Positions 1 through 8,769 of a DNA stretch of 64,000 nt are shown piece by piece. Position 1 is the first letter of the stretch; every line of letters starts with the position of its first letter. The position numbers and the translations under genes are program-made. Under the pieces are notes generated by a model, which was given only the letters and a program-made list of their open reading frames with translations, ran no database searches and had not been told where the DNA came from. Source of the stretch: Janthinobacterium sp. TB1-E2 (GTDB taxonomy: Bacteria > Pseudomonadota > Gammaproteobacteria > Burkholderiales > Burkholderiaceae_D); assembly GCF_036885605.1 (NCBI RefSeq), contig NZ_CP142523.1:1798001-1862000 (forward strand), read 5' to 3'.

Positions 1-419
1 ACGGTGGCCAGCATCCAGGCGGCGCTGAGGATGCCTTGCGCATGGAAGAAATTTGCCAGCAGGAGGAAAAAACTGAGGAAAACGAAAACGAAGATGTCGC
101 GCCGGCCATGCATTTCCAGCGATTTCAAGGCCAGCAGCAAGGCCAGCATGGCCACGCCGGGATCGCGTCCCAGCACGGTGCCATAGCTGGCGTAGACGCC
201 GGCGATACCGAGCAAGGCCATCGGCGCGAGCAGGGCCAGCCCCGGCTGGCGCTTGCCCCGCACGGTGATGACGGCGCGCCACAGCAGGAGGGCTGCGGCG
301 GCGGCCGACAGCCACGGAGGCAGGTGCAGCGCGTGCGGCGCCAGCACCATGGCGGCGGACAGCAACAGCAGCACGATGTCGGCCTTGTCGCGCGGCAAGT
401 TGCTCAGCCAGGCTTTCAT
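1..419 (-). CDS. Transglutaminase-like TgpA family protein, N-terminal membrane part (truncated by window edge)
   Basis: Only the first ~139 codons are present; the gene runs off the left edge. The translation starts MKAWLSNLPRDKADIVLLL and shows several hydrophobic stretches (LLLSAAMVLAPHAL, LLLWRAVI, LALLAPMALLGIAGVY, FVFVFLSFFLLLANFF). This matches the multi-spanning N-terminal domain that precedes the periplasmic transglutaminase domain in TgpA/DUF3488 proteins. The start ATG overlaps the upstream DUF58 stop as ATGA, so translation is probably coupled. MoxR-DUF58-TgpA is a recurrent gene trio. The catalytic transglutaminase domain lies outside the window, so the family call rests on the membrane domain and the context. 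Confidence 0.8.
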   Translation of the reverse strand, partial: MKAWLSNLPRDKADIVLLLLSAAMVLAPHALHLPPWLSAAAAALLLWRAVITVRGKRQPGLALLAPMALLGIAGVYASYGTVLGRDPGVAMLALLLALKSLEMHGRRDIFVFVFLSFFLLLANFFHAQGILSAAWMLAT

Positions 420-1447
420 GGCGTCGCCTGCGCTGGCGGAAAATCGTGCCGCCAATCGTGCGGCGAACCGTCTGGCGAACCGTGCAGGGCCAGCGCGCGC
501 AGGCAGGCGTCGCGGTGGCTGGCGCCCAGGGCCGGCGCGACAGTCAGCGGGCCCAGGCGTAAGCCATATGACAGGCCCGTGCGTTCCGCCTGCAGCACCC
601 AGGCGGCCAGGCGCGACAAACGCGCTTCCGGCGCCAGCGCGTGCAGGGAAGCGTGCTCGAGCATGATGCTGCCATGGGCTGCGCCTGCGGGAGAGTCGGC
701 GGCAGGCTGGAATTGCTTGCTGAATACATGCTCGCCATCATGGCGGGCGATCTGGCGCCAGGCCAGGCGGTGCAAGGGGTCGCCGGGCTGGTAGGCGCGC
801 ACGCCGGCCAGTTCCAGGGCGCCATCGGGCAAGTCTGGCGAATCTGGCGAGCTTGGCCTCTGTACTTGCTGTACCGTGCCGGCAGGCAAGGGCAGTGGCG
901 GCGCATTGTGTTCGGGCTGCGGATACACGAGCACGCGCGCCTCTGGCTGCCAGTGGCACCAGGCAAGGAACAGACCGAGCGGAAAACTGCCGGACAGGCG
1001 CACGGGCGGGGCAATCAGCCATCCCCGTTGCTGCGCGGCCACGACGATGTTGACGGCCGTTTCCCCGTGGGCGGCGATGTCGGCCAGGCTGGGCGCTGCC
1101 GCCGAATCGCGGATGGCCACGTGGATGGCATGGCGCGGGCGCGCGCTGCGGTTGATCAGGCGCAAGGTGAACGTGGCCTGGCTGCCCGCGAACACGGGGC
1201 TGCCCGGCGTGGCGGCCAGGGCCAGGCCCGCCAAATTGCGGCTGGCAAACAGCATGTCGGCGATGGCGCAGGAGGCCGAGAAATACGTGAGCGCATAGCC
1301 CAGGCCCAGGCGGTAATTGACGGCGGCGATCCACAGCGCCAGCAGTAGCGCGGCAAACGCCAGGCCCGCGCCCGAGGGACGGATGTGCACGCGCTCCGCG
1401 CCCAGCCAGGGGCGCGCCGGCAGCCATTGGATAGTGCGCCAGCGCAT
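416..1447 (-). CDS. DUF58 domain-containing protein
   Basis: This 343-residue protein has two hydrophobic segments near the N terminus (about residues 27-60, AGLAFAALLLALWIAAVNY and the following stretch). A long soluble part follows, with the DUF58 hallmark GVRAYQPGDPLHRLAWRQIAR at about 215-235. DUF58 proteins are membrane-anchored, have a vWA-like fold and are usually encoded with a MoxR ATPase. It starts 5 bp after the moxR stop and its own stop overlaps the TgpA start, so the three genes form one operon. The exact biochemical role is not known; assisting assembly or quality control of envelope complexes together with MoxR is an inference from the family. Confidence 0.88.
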   Translation of the reverse strand: MRWRTIQWLPARPWLGAERVHIRPSGAGLAFAALLLALWIAAVNYRLGLGYALTYFSASCAIADMLFASRNLAGLALAATPGSPVFAGSQATFTLRLINRSARPRHAIHVAIRDSAAAPSLADIAAHGETAVNIVVAAQQRGWLIAPPVRLSGSFPLGLFLAWCHWQPEARVLVYPQPEHNAPPLPLPAGTVQQVQRPSSPDSPDLPDGALELAGVRAYQPGDPLHRLAWRQIARHDGEHVFSKQFQPAADSPAGAAHGSIMLEHASLHALAPEARLSRLAAWVLQAERTGLSYGLRLGPLTVAPALGASHRDACLRALALHGSPDGSPHDWRHDFPPAQATP

Positions 1448-1452
1448 GCCGC

Positions 1453-2361
1453 TCAGACGGGGATACTCAACAGCATGTGCTGCAGCAGGCTGCGGCTATC
1501 GACGGACCCTTGCGCGGCATGCAGGCGGTGGGCGCAGACGGGCAGCAGCACGGCTTGCACGTCGTCGGGCGTGACATGGTCGCGGCCTTCCAGGGCGGCC
1601 CAGGCGCGCGCCGCCTGCAGCAGGGCCAGCGCGGCGCGCGGGCTCAGGCCATCGGCAAACACACCGGGCGCGCGCGTGGCATGCACGAGGGCCAGCACAT
1701 AGTCGACGACGGTGGCCGAGGCGTGGATGGCGCGCAGGCCCGCTTGCGCCTGCAGCAATTCTTCCGCGTTCATGACGGCAGGCAAGGTGTGCAGCATGGC
1801 GCGGCGGTCGGCGCCCAGCAGCAGCGCCCGTTCCGCGGCCGCATCGGGGTAGCCGAGGGTCACGCACATGAGAAAACGGTCGAGCTGCGATTCGGGCAAG
1901 GGGAAAGTGCCCAGCTGGTGCGCGCAGTTTTGCGTGGCGATGACGAAAAACGGCTGCGGCAGCGCGTGCGTGACGCCATCGAGCGTCACTTGCCGCTCTT
2001 CCATCGCTTCGAGCAAGCCCGATTGCGTCTTCGGCGTGGCGCGGTTGATCTCGTCGGCCAGCAGCACTTGCGTGAACAGGGGGCCGGGATGAAACACGAA
2101 GCTGCCGCTGCCCCGGTCATACACGCTCATGCCGGCCACGTCGGCGGGCAGCAGGTCGCTCGTGAATTGCTGGCGCTTCCATTGCAGGCCCAGCGAGATG
2201 GCCAGCGCGTGGGCCAAAGTCGTCTTGCCCACGCCGGGCACGTCTTCGATCAGCAGGTGGCCGCCGGCCAGCACGCAGGCGAGGGTCTGGCGGATCTGCA
2301 AGTGTTTGCCGACGAGAACTTCGCCGATCTGCTGTGCGGCCTGGTGTATTTTCGAAAACAT
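1453..2361 (-). CDS. MoxR family AAA+ ATPase
   Basis: The 302-residue protein carries a Walker A motif (DVPGVGKTTLAHALA, about residues 40-54), a Walker B region with the MoxR signature LLADEINRATPKTQSGLLEAMEE (about 100-123), and sensor motifs (FVIATQN). MoxR ATPases act as chaperone-like motors that insert cofactors or remodel protein complexes, usually with a vWA/DUF58 partner. That partner is encoded immediately downstream on the same strand. As first gene of the operon it would be served by a promoter in the 211-bp AT-richer gap at 2362-2572, which it shares with the divergent amidohydrolase gene. Confidence 0.93.
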   Translation of the reverse strand: MFSKIHQAAQQIGEVLVGKHLQIRQTLACVLAGGHLLIEDVPGVGKTTLAHALAISLGLQWKRQQFTSDLLPADVAGMSVYDRGSGSFVFHPGPLFTQVLLADEINRATPKTQSGLLEAMEERQVTLDGVTHALPQPFFVIATQNCAHQLGTFPLPESQLDRFLMCVTLGYPDAAAERALLLGADRRAMLHTLPAVMNAEELLQAQAGLRAIHASATVVDYVLALVHATRAPGVFADGLSPRAALALLQAARAWAALEGRDHVTPDDVQAVLLPVCAHRLHAAQGSVDSRSLLQHMLLSIPV

Positions 2362-2572
2362 GCTATTTCTATCACAGTAAGACGGATTATTTAATTTACA
2401 ATCGCTTTGGCCAGGTCAAGCCGTGCCGCCCGCCCGTGCCGTGCACGTGGTAGATTAGTGCGGTAGCGGCACAGACCGGCCAGTGATTTTATGCGAGAAC
2501 GCGCAGGGCGAACAGGAATGCCATGCAGTGTTCCCGGAGAATGGACAGAGACAGAGGTAACCAGTACAGCGC

Positions 2573-3499
2573 ATGAGCACAGCCATTTATACCCATCCCG
2601 ATTGCCAGCGCCATGAAATGGGCGACTGGCACCCTGAATCGCCGGCCCGCTTGCAGGCCATCAATGACCAGTTGATACTCGCGCACATCAGCGACCTGGT
2701 CGAGCATCGCGATGGCGTGCGCGCGCAATTGTCCGATATCGAGCGCAACCACAGCGCCACGGCCATCGGCCTCGTGCGCGACAATGTGCCGCAGGAGGGC
2801 GACTACTATCCGCTCGACGGCGACACCCTGCTCAACGCGCACAGTTACGAGGCGGCGCTGGCCGCCGCCGGCTCGGCCGTGGCGGCCACGGACGCCGTCA
2901 TCGATGGCGAGATCAGCAACGCCTTCTGCGCGATCCGCCCGCCCGGCCACCATGCGCGGCCCAGCGAACCGATGGGTTTTTGCCTGTTCAATAATGTCGC
3001 CATTGCCGCCAAGCATGCGCTCGACGTGCGCGGGCTTGAACGGGTCGCCATCGTCGACTTCGACGTGCATCATGGCAATGGCACGGCCGAGTCCGTTGCG
3101 CACGATCCGCGCATCCTGATGGTGAGCTTTTTCCAGCACCCGTTCTATCCGTACAGCGATGTGGAATCGTATACGGACACGCGCGTCAACGTGCCCGTGC
3201 CGGCCCGCTCGAAGGGCGACGCCGTGCGCCAGCTGGTGCTCGACCACTGGCTGCCGGCGCTGCACCGGCAGCAGCCGCAGATGATTTTCATTTCCGCCGG
3301 TTTCGACGCCCACCGCGAAGACGACGTGGGCGGCATGGGCCTGGTGGAGGCCGACTATACGTGGATGACGCAGCAGATGATGGCAGTGGCCAGCCAGTAT
3401 GGCAAAGGCCGTATCGTCAGCTGCCTCGAAGGGGGCTACAACCTGTCGTCGCTGGGCCGCAGCGTGGCGGCGCACGTGAAGGCGCTGGCGGAACTGTAA
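2573..3499 (+). CDS. Histone deacetylase family protein (class II-like / acetylpolyamine amidohydrolase)
   Basis: The 308-residue protein shows the complete arginase-deacetylase fold motifs. It opens with the HPESPAR loop at about residues 21-27. The active-site pair of histidines is in RPPGHHA (about 123-129), zinc ligands are in FDVHHGNG (about 163-170), and the second aspartate is in SAGFDAHREDD (about 242-252). A C-terminal GGYN motif (EGGYNLSSLG) follows. These enzymes hydrolyse N-acetyl groups with zinc. In bacteria the substrate may be an acetylpolyamine or an acetylated protein, and the sequence does not decide which. It stands alone, divergent from moxR and convergent with the next small gene. 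Confidence 0.92.
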   Translation: MSTAIYTHPDCQRHEMGDWHPESPARLQAINDQLILAHISDLVEHRDGVRAQLSDIERNHSATAIGLVRDNVPQEGDYYPLDGDTLLNAHSYEAALAAAGSAVAATDAVIDGEISNAFCAIRPPGHHARPSEPMGFCLFNNVAIAAKHALDVRGLERVAIVDFDVHHGNGTAESVAHDPRILMVSFFQHPFYPYSDVESYTDTRVNVPVPARSKGDAVRQLVLDHWLPALHRQQPQMIFISAGFDAHREDDVGGMGLVEADYTWMTQQMMAVASQYGKGRIVSCLEGGYNLSSLGRSVAAHVKALAEL

Positions 3500-3511
3500 G
3501 GGCCCTGCGCG

Positions 3512-3838
3512 CTACAGCAAGGTGGGGCGGCTGCTGGAATTCGTGTGGCGGTGCGTCTGGTAGTCGAGCGCATCGCCGGCCATGAAGCGGTGCCAGGCTT
3601 GCGTGTAGACGAGCGATGATTTATCCGCATCAAAACTGTCGAGTTGCAACATGTCGCGGTGGTGCTTGATTTCATTGACCAGTTGGTCATACAGCATTTG
3701 CAAGCCATAGCTGTCGGCGCTCTGGCGTTTCAGGCGCTCTTCCAGCTGCGCCACTTGCTGCTGCAACTGCCGGCATTCCTTCTTCCAGTCATTGCGCGGC
3801 ACGCGCTCGGGCGCCTTGCCAGTGTGTTCCATCATCAT
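3512..3838 (-). CDS. Small hypothetical coiled-coil protein
   Basis: I do not recognise this 108-residue protein. It opens with three methionines (MMMEHTGKAPERV), so any of these could be the start. Residues about 18-40 (WKKECRQLQQQVAQLEERLKRQ) have the heptad pattern of a coiled coil. The tail is polar and serine-rich. It has no signal peptide or membrane segment, so it should be cytoplasmic. It converges on the deacetylase gene with a 12-bp gap. The coding call rests on codon use like its neighbours and the plausible coiled coil; expression is unproven. Confidence 0.68.
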   Translation of the reverse strand: MMMEHTGKAPERVPRNDWKKECRQLQQQVAQLEERLKRQSADSYGLQMLYDQLVNEIKHHRDMLQLDSFDADKSSLVYTQAWHRFMAGDALDYQTHRHTNSSSRPTLL

Positions 3839-4001
3839 ATCGAGCCATTCCCCATCGCCTATCTCCCTGCATCTGGCGGGAGCCAGCCTGGAAAATTATT
3901 GCTTTTCATTTAAGAGGCGATATTAGAGCACACTTTTTTATTACTCTCAGTAAATAAAATAATCCATGTGGAAATATTTGACCTGGCTTCCAGCGCGCGT
4001 A

Positions 4002-4787
4002 TCACTGGCGCAGTGCTCCCGCAGGGGCGGCTTGCGCCATGTTGCCGTCATCGGCATACGTGAGGGTCAGCAGGGTATTGTCGTCCCAGCTCACGTCGTG
4101 CAGCGGCGGCACGTAGCGCTGGCGGTCTTCCGTGATGCGGACGTCCAGCGTGCGCTCGCCCGAGCGGGCCTGCACGGCAAGCAGCTTGCGGAACACGGGA
4201 TACGGCACGTGGATCAGCGACGAGTGGCACGGTCCGCCCGCCAGGCGGAACAGGTTGCGCCGCACAAACGGCAAGTCATCCTGCTCGACGGCCCAGCGGA
4301 TTTCGCATTCCAGGCGCAAGTCGCCCAGGCGGCGCACGTTGTGGGGCAGGCCCGGCGTGTGGATGTCGGCGCGCCAGCGCAGGGTGGCGCGCTTCTTGTT
4401 GCTGACCAGGTCGGCATTCGCATCGTAGGCGGTCTTGTCGCGCGTCAGGATGAAACCGCCGTCCGCCGCCAGCGGCACGGGGATCGACAGATTGTCGGCC
4501 GACAAGTGCAGGGTCACGCCATCGAGCCTGGCCTTCGGCGTGGCGGGGATCAGCATGAAGCGCAGCGGCGCGCCCGGCGCCAGGCGCTGGTGGTCGGCAT
4601 ACGCGTCGAGTCCCTTGAGCATGGTGCGGTAGGGACGCAGGTCGGGATCGCGCGTGCCTTGCACATCGACAATCTGCTGCATTTCCTGGTTCACCGGGTC
4701 GCCTGGCGCCGCTGCTTGTTCCTGGGCCATGGCGGGCAGCAGGCAAGTGGAAAGGGAGGCAAGGAGGCAAAAGCGGGGAAGATGCAT
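4002..4787 (-). CDS. Hypothetical secreted/periplasmic protein (DUF2987-like)
   Basis: The frame stays open much further upstream, but the real start is taken at 4787: the product then begins MHLPRFCLLASLSTCLLPAMAQEQ, a signal peptide with a cleavage site after AMA. The upstream extension lies antisense to ylqF. The mature ~240-residue protein alternates short beta-like segments (RFMLIPATPKARLDGVTLHL, GGFILTRDKTAYDANADLVSNKK) and contains a cysteine pair (LECEIRW and GGPCHSS). The RDKTAYDANADLVSNK stretch resembles DUF2987-type proteins, but I am not certain of that. It is divergent from ylqF, so the 200-bp gap between them holds both promoters. Confidence 0.72.
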   Translation of the reverse strand: MHLPRFCLLASLSTCLLPAMAQEQAAAPGDPVNQEMQQIVDVQGTRDPDLRPYRTMLKGLDAYADHQRLAPGAPLRFMLIPATPKARLDGVTLHLSADNLSIPVPLAADGGFILTRDKTAYDANADLVSNKKRATLRWRADIHTPGLPHNVRRLGDLRLECEIRWAVEQDDLPFVRRNLFRLAGGPCHSSLIHVPYPVFRKLLAVQARSGERTLDVRITEDRQRYVPPLHDVSWDDNTLLTLTYADDGNMAQAAPAGALRQ

Positions 4788-4988
4788 GGAATGCGTGCCA
4801 GGTTGAGCGTGCAATGGGGAAACCGTCCAGGCTGGACGGACTGCGAATCTTATCATTCGAGTAACTGCTAAATTATCACCAATTGTCTCGTTCGCGTCGC
4901 ACGGCTGGCGCTGGCGGCGGAAAATGGGACGTCGTGGCGGCAACCACGTAAAATAGCGGATTGACTGAACGATTTTGAAGGCAAGAGC

Positions 4989-5936
4989 ATGGCGATACAA
5001 TGGTACCCAGGACACATGAACGCGGCCCGCAAGAAAGCGGCCGAAACCATGGAAAACACCGATCTGGTGATTGAAGTGGTGGACGCGCGCCTGCCGGCAG
5101 CCAGCTGCAATCCCATGGTGGACGAGCTGCGCCTGTTCCGCCAGCGCCCTTGCCTGAAAATCCTCAACAAGACCGACCTGGCCGACCCTGCCGCGACCGC
5201 CGCCTGGGTGGCGTATTTCAATGCGCAGGAAGGCGTGACCGCGTATGCGATGACGACCAAGAAGCCGGGCGACGTGGCGCGCATTCCGGACTTGGCCAAG
5301 TCGCTGGCGCCGCACCGCGGCGTGCCGACGAAGCCGCTGCGCATCATGATCATGGGCATCCCCAACGTGGGCAAGTCGACCCTGATGAACGCGCTGCTGA
5401 AAAAGCGCGTGGCCAAGGTGGGCGACGAGCCGGCCGTGACGAAAATGCAGCAAAAGCTGTATCTGGACAAGAACACCATCCTCGTCGACACGCCTGGCAT
5501 GCTGTGGCCGAAGATCGCCATCCCCAGCGATGGCCTGATGCTGGCCGCCAGCCACGCCATCGGCTCGAACGCGCTGATCGAAGAGGAAGTGGCCGTGTTC
5601 CTGGCTGAGGAATTGCTCAAGCGCTACCCGGACTTGCTGGCAACCCGCTACGGCACCAAGATCGGTGAAGTCGACGCCATCGGCGTGGTCGAAGGCATCG
5701 CCGCCAAGCGCGGCTTCCGCATCAAGGGCGGCGACTACGATTTCGAGAAAGCGTCGCACACCTTGCTGCTCGACTACCGCAGCGGCATCCTGGGACGCAT
5801 CTCGCTGGAAACGCCGGACACGCGCGCTGCCCTGATGGCCCAGCACGCGGCCGAGATGGCGGAAAAAGCGGCCAAGGCGGCCGAGATCGCTGCCGAGAAG
5901 GCGAAGAATGCGGCGCGCGGCAAGCGCGGTACGTAA
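4989..5936 (+). CDS. ylqF: Ribosome biogenesis GTPase YlqF/RbgA
   Basis: The 315-residue protein has a circularly permuted GTPase domain: the G4 motif NKTD (about 60-63) comes before G1/P-loop GIPNVGKST (about 123-131) and G3 DTPGM (about 175). The N terminus MAIQWYPGHMNAARKKA is the classic YlqF/RbgA opening with the WYPGHM motif. These proteins act late in assembly of the 50S ribosomal subunit. The C terminus ends in an Ala/Lys/Glu-rich helix (AAEMAEKAAKAAEIAAEKAKNAARGKRGT), probably an RNA-contacting tail. It is transcribed alone and followed by a plausible intrinsic terminator at 5943-5968. Confidence 0.95.
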   Translation: MAIQWYPGHMNAARKKAAETMENTDLVIEVVDARLPAASCNPMVDELRLFRQRPCLKILNKTDLADPAATAAWVAYFNAQEGVTAYAMTTKKPGDVARIPDLAKSLAPHRGVPTKPLRIMIMGIPNVGKSTLMNALLKKRVAKVGDEPAVTKMQQKLYLDKNTILVDTPGMLWPKIAIPSDGLMLAASHAIGSNALIEEEVAVFLAEELLKRYPDLLATRYGTKIGEVDAIGVVEGIAAKRGFRIKGGDYDFEKASHTLLLDYRSGILGRISLETPDTRAALMAQHAAEMAEKAAKAAEIAAEKAKNAARGKRGT

Positions 5937-5942
5937 TGAACT

Positions 5943-5968
5943 AAAAGACGCTTGTTAGCGGCTTTTTT
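5943..5968 (+). terminator. Intrinsic terminator after ylqF
   Basis: Seven bases after the ylqF stop is a hairpin, AAAAG-A-CGCT / AGCG-G-CTTTT around a tgtt-type loop with one mismatch, followed by a run of six T. The stem is short but the T run is convincing. Confidence 0.55.
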
Positions 5969-5979
5969 AAATTCTGGGC

Positions 5980-6053
5980 TCAGACCCCCGGTGACGTTGG
6001 CGCTGAACCAGCCGTTAGCGGTGTCGAGGGACTCGGCGTCCCCGTCTGACCCC
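5980..6053. repeat. Inverted TCAGACCCC / GTCTGACCCC element
   Basis: TCAGAC at 5980-5985 and GTCTGA at 6044-6049 are inverted copies, each followed by a C-rich run. The same hexamer pair occurs as a tight perfect palindrome at 45167-45193, so this looks like a recurrent intergenic motif. No coding function is seen in this gap between ylqF and the dioxygenase gene. Confidence 0.45.
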
Positions 6054-6062
6054 GGCTCGTTG

Positions 6063-6881
6063 CTAATTTCCGCCAGTCGCTCCAAACCGGAAACTCGTCA
6101 CCGCCAGCGCCCCAAAAAAATCCTCCTCGTGATACGCCACGTGCGCCGCTTCCTGCTCGGCCGCGCCGAGCGCCACCATCAGCGGCAGCAGATGGTCTTC
6201 CTGCGGATGGGCCTGGCGTGCGCCCGGCGCCTGGTCCCAGGCCAGCAGCTGCGCCAATCTCTGTTCCGGCGGCAAGGCCATCGTCTGGCGCAGCCAGGCG
6301 TCGAACTGGTGCGAGGCGACGGCGCCCGCCTGGCCGAACTGGCGCAGGTTATGGTAGGACAGGCCGCTGCCCAGTATCAGCACGCCCTGGCGGCGCAGGC
6401 TGGCCAGCGCGCGGCCCACCTCGATGTGGGTGAGCGGGTCGTAGCCGTGTTTCAGCGACAGCTGCACCAGCGGCACGTCCGCCTGCGGGTAGATGGGAAA
6501 CAGGGCGCTGAAGGTGCCATGGTCGAAACCGCGCTCATGGTCGAGGCGCGCCGGATGGCCGGCCGCGTCCAGCAACTGTTTTACCTGCGCCGCCAATTCC
6601 GGCGCGCCCGGTGCCGGGTACTGGATTTGATAGGTGTGCGGCGGAAAGCCCGAATAGTCGTAGATCATGCCCGGCCGGGGGCTGGCCGAGACGAGAAATT
6701 GCGGTCCTTCCCAGTGCGCCGTGACGACCAGCACGGCTTTCGGACGCGCGCCGATCTGGCGCGGGATATCCTGCAACGACGCTTCGAGCACGTCGTAGCG
6801 GCCGCCGAACTGGTCTTTCATGAACGGCCACGGGCCGCCGCCATGTGACAGGAAGTAGGTGGGGAAGGTGTGTTCTTGCAT
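6063..6881 (-). CDS. DODA-type extradiol aromatic ring-opening dioxygenase (LigB superfamily, YgiD-like)
   Basis: The 272-residue protein begins with the DODA signature YFLSHGGGPWPFMKD (about residues 9-23). It has VVTAHWEGP (about 53-61), with a conserved histidine, and ERGFDHGTFSALFPIYPQADVPLVQLSL (about 113-140), typical of the class III (LigB) dioxygenases that bind Fe(II) or Zn. LxxGSGLSYHNLR (about 170-182) completes the site. Family members cleave catechol-type rings such as DOPA; the real substrate here is unknown. It is divergent from a LysR regulator 112 bp away, which is the usual control arrangement for such enzymes. Confidence 0.88.
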   Translation of the reverse strand: MQEHTFPTYFLSHGGGPWPFMKDQFGGRYDVLEASLQDIPRQIGARPKAVLVVTAHWEGPQFLVSASPRPGMIYDYSGFPPHTYQIQYPAPGAPELAAQVKQLLDAAGHPARLDHERGFDHGTFSALFPIYPQADVPLVQLSLKHGYDPLTHIEVGRALASLRRQGVLILGSGLSYHNLRQFGQAGAVASHQFDAWLRQTMALPPEQRLAQLLAWDQAPGARQAHPQEDHLLPLMVALGAAEQEAAHVAYHEEDFFGALAVTSFRFGATGGN

Positions 6882-6993
6882 GGCGGCTCCGCAGTGGAAT
6901 GGCTGATGCTATCGATGATAGTCATGGCCAGCCAGTTGATCAAGATCGCCATTATTGATATATCATTTCCATTTTGTTGATGATCGGGCAGTC

Positions 6994-7884
6994 ATGGATA
7001 CCTTGCGCAGCATGCGCGTGTTTCGCGCCGTGGTGGAACTGGACAGTTTCGTGCGCGCCAGCGAGCGCCTCGATCTGTCACCGGCCATGGTCAGCAAGCA
7101 CGTGATGCATCTGGAGCGCCACCTGGGCGCGCGCCTGCTGAACCGCAGCAGCCGCCACCTGAGCCTGACGGAAATCGGCAAGGTGTATTTTGAACAGTGC
7201 CGCGACATGCTCGACAACCTCGACGAGGTGGAAGCGACGGTGGGCCGCACGACGGTGGTGCCGCGCGGCATGCTGCGCCTGAGCGCCCCCGTCTGGTTCG
7301 CCAACGCCATCTTTACGCGCACCCTGGTGGCCTACCGCGAGCGCTTTCCGGAAGTGACGTTCGACATCGACTTGAGCGGGCGAGTGGTCAACCTGGTGGA
7401 AGAGGGCTTCGACCTGGCCCTGCGCGTGAGCCAGGCGCCGTCGCCGGCCCTGATTGCGCGGCCCATCGGCAGCATCGCCTTTCACCTGGTGGCCGCGCCC
7501 GCCTATCTGGCGCGCGCCGGCCAGCCGCAGCTGCCGCAAGACCTGGCGCAGCACGCGATGATCAGTTATTCGCTGCTATCGAACGGCAACGAATTGACGT
7601 TCGACGGCCCGCAGGGACGCGAGACGGTGAAGTTCTCGCCCGTCCTGCAATGCAATAACGAAAGCCTGCTGCACGCGGCCGCGCTCGACGGCATGGGCAT
7701 CGCGCTGCTGCCATCGTGGCAGACGGATGCGGACCTGGCGGCGGGGCGGCTGGTGCGCCTTTTCGACGCTTACCAGCTGGCGGGCGGCAAGGTGTATGCC
7801 GTCTACACGAGCCGCCGCTACCTGTCCTCGAAAGTGCGCACCTTCATCGACTTCCTCGCCGATGAAGGGCGCCTGGGAGCTTGA
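6994..7884 (+). CDS. LysR family transcriptional regulator
   Basis: This LysR protein has a winged helix-turn-helix at the N terminus (MDTLRSMRVFRAVVELDSFVRASERL, with LSPAMVSKHVMHLERHLGARLLNR as recognition region) and a substrate-binding domain to the end. The ATG at 6994 is preferred because it places the HTH at the standard distance; an in-frame ATG at 6955 would add 13 unusual residues. The product is 296 aa, normal for the family. It is divergent from the DODA dioxygenase. The shared gap holds a 10-bp palindrome TGATATATCA at 6956-6965, a plausible but unproven operator. The target is probably the dioxygenase gene. Confidence 0.9.
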   Translation: MDTLRSMRVFRAVVELDSFVRASERLDLSPAMVSKHVMHLERHLGARLLNRSSRHLSLTEIGKVYFEQCRDMLDNLDEVEATVGRTTVVPRGMLRLSAPVWFANAIFTRTLVAYRERFPEVTFDIDLSGRVVNLVEEGFDLALRVSQAPSPALIARPIGSIAFHLVAAPAYLARAGQPQLPQDLAQHAMISYSLLSNGNELTFDGPQGRETVKFSPVLQCNNESLLHAAALDGMGIALLPSWQTDADLAAGRLVRLFDAYQLAGGKVYAVYTSRRYLSSKVRTFIDFLADEGRLGA

Positions 7885-8769
7885 TTACGCGAGCGAGCGC
7901 TTGACGCCGATCAGCGCGAACAGGCGCGCACTGCGCATCCACGCCAGCACCAGCGCCGCCAGCTGCGTTGCCAGCAAGCCGGCCACGATGGCCAGCGGAC
8001 CCGGGCCGGCCAGGTTCAGGCGCGCCACGCCCAGCAGCGCATACAGGGCCAGTCCCAGCACGGTGATGGCGAGGTAGATGGCCAGGCTGGCCAGCGGACG
8101 CCGGCGCAGCATGCCCAGGCCGCGCCACCACGCCTTGACGGCCGACGTACGGCGCCGGTCGACGGCCAGCGCCGCGCGGCCCGCATCGAGCGTGGCGCAG
8201 GCCAGCAGGAACAGCACGCCCGCGAACAGCAAGGCCAGGTGACGGGCCAGGTCGGCGTCCGCTTCCAGGATGGCTGTCGCCGCGTGCTTGTCGGCCAGTT
8301 TCAGCGCGCCGGCGCCGATCGCCAGCGCCAGGCCCAGCGGCACGATGCTCCATAACAGCATGCGCAGCATGCGGCCGTATGCGCTGAAGGCGCCCGTCAG
8401 CAGGGGGCCGAAACCCAATGGGGCCGGCGCGCGCGCGGCTGTCACCACCAGGCCGCTCAGCAGCGGCGACAGCAGCAGGGTCAGGACGATGCCGGCGATG
8501 GCGGCCTGGCTGATGGCGGCGCCATTGCGGCTGGCGTTGGCGGCCAGGTCCGCCAGGGTCATCAGGTCGAGCTGCTGCGCCAGGGCCGCCGCATGCACGG
8601 CCTGATCGAGGCTGGCGCTCAAGGTGCGCCAGAGGGGGATGACGGCAACGATGGCGGGGATCAGCAGCAGGCCGGCCCACAGCAGCAGCAAGCGCCATTG
8701 CAGGGCGGCGCGGCTGGCGCGCGTGGTCAGGGCCAGGCCGCTGGCCCGTGTCGTGGAAATGGCGCTCAT
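7885..8769 (-). CDS. Multi-spanning membrane protein, unknown function
   Basis: This 294-residue protein has about six hydrophobic segments (for example LLLLWAGLLLIPAIVAVIPLW, AAIAGIVLTLLLSPLLSGLVV, LLWSIVPLGLALAIGAGAL, LALLFAGVLFLLACATL, SLAIYLAITVLGLALYALLGVA, IVAGLLATQLAALVLAW). I do not recognise a named family. Its start overlaps the stop of the M1 peptidase gene (ATGA at 8766-8769), so the two are translationally coupled and may form a membrane-bound peptidase pair. Its stop abuts the LysR stop of the opposite strand with no gap. Confidence 0.8.
   Translation of the reverse strand: MSAISTTRASGLALTTRASRAALQWRLLLLWAGLLLIPAIVAVIPLWRTLSASLDQAVHAAALAQQLDLMTLADLAANASRNGAAISQAAIAGIVLTLLLSPLLSGLVVTAARAPAPLGFGPLLTGAFSAYGRMLRMLLWSIVPLGLALAIGAGALKLADKHAATAILEADADLARHLALLFAGVLFLLACATLDAGRAALAVDRRRTSAVKAWWRGLGMLRRRPLASLAIYLAITVLGLALYALLGVARLNLAGPGPLAIVAGLLATQLAALVLAWMRSARLFALIGVKRSLA

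Noticed and set aside
4788..5846. N-terminal extension of the secreted-protein frame at 4002
   Set aside because: It is antisense to ylqF; the ATG at 4787 starts a clear signal peptide.
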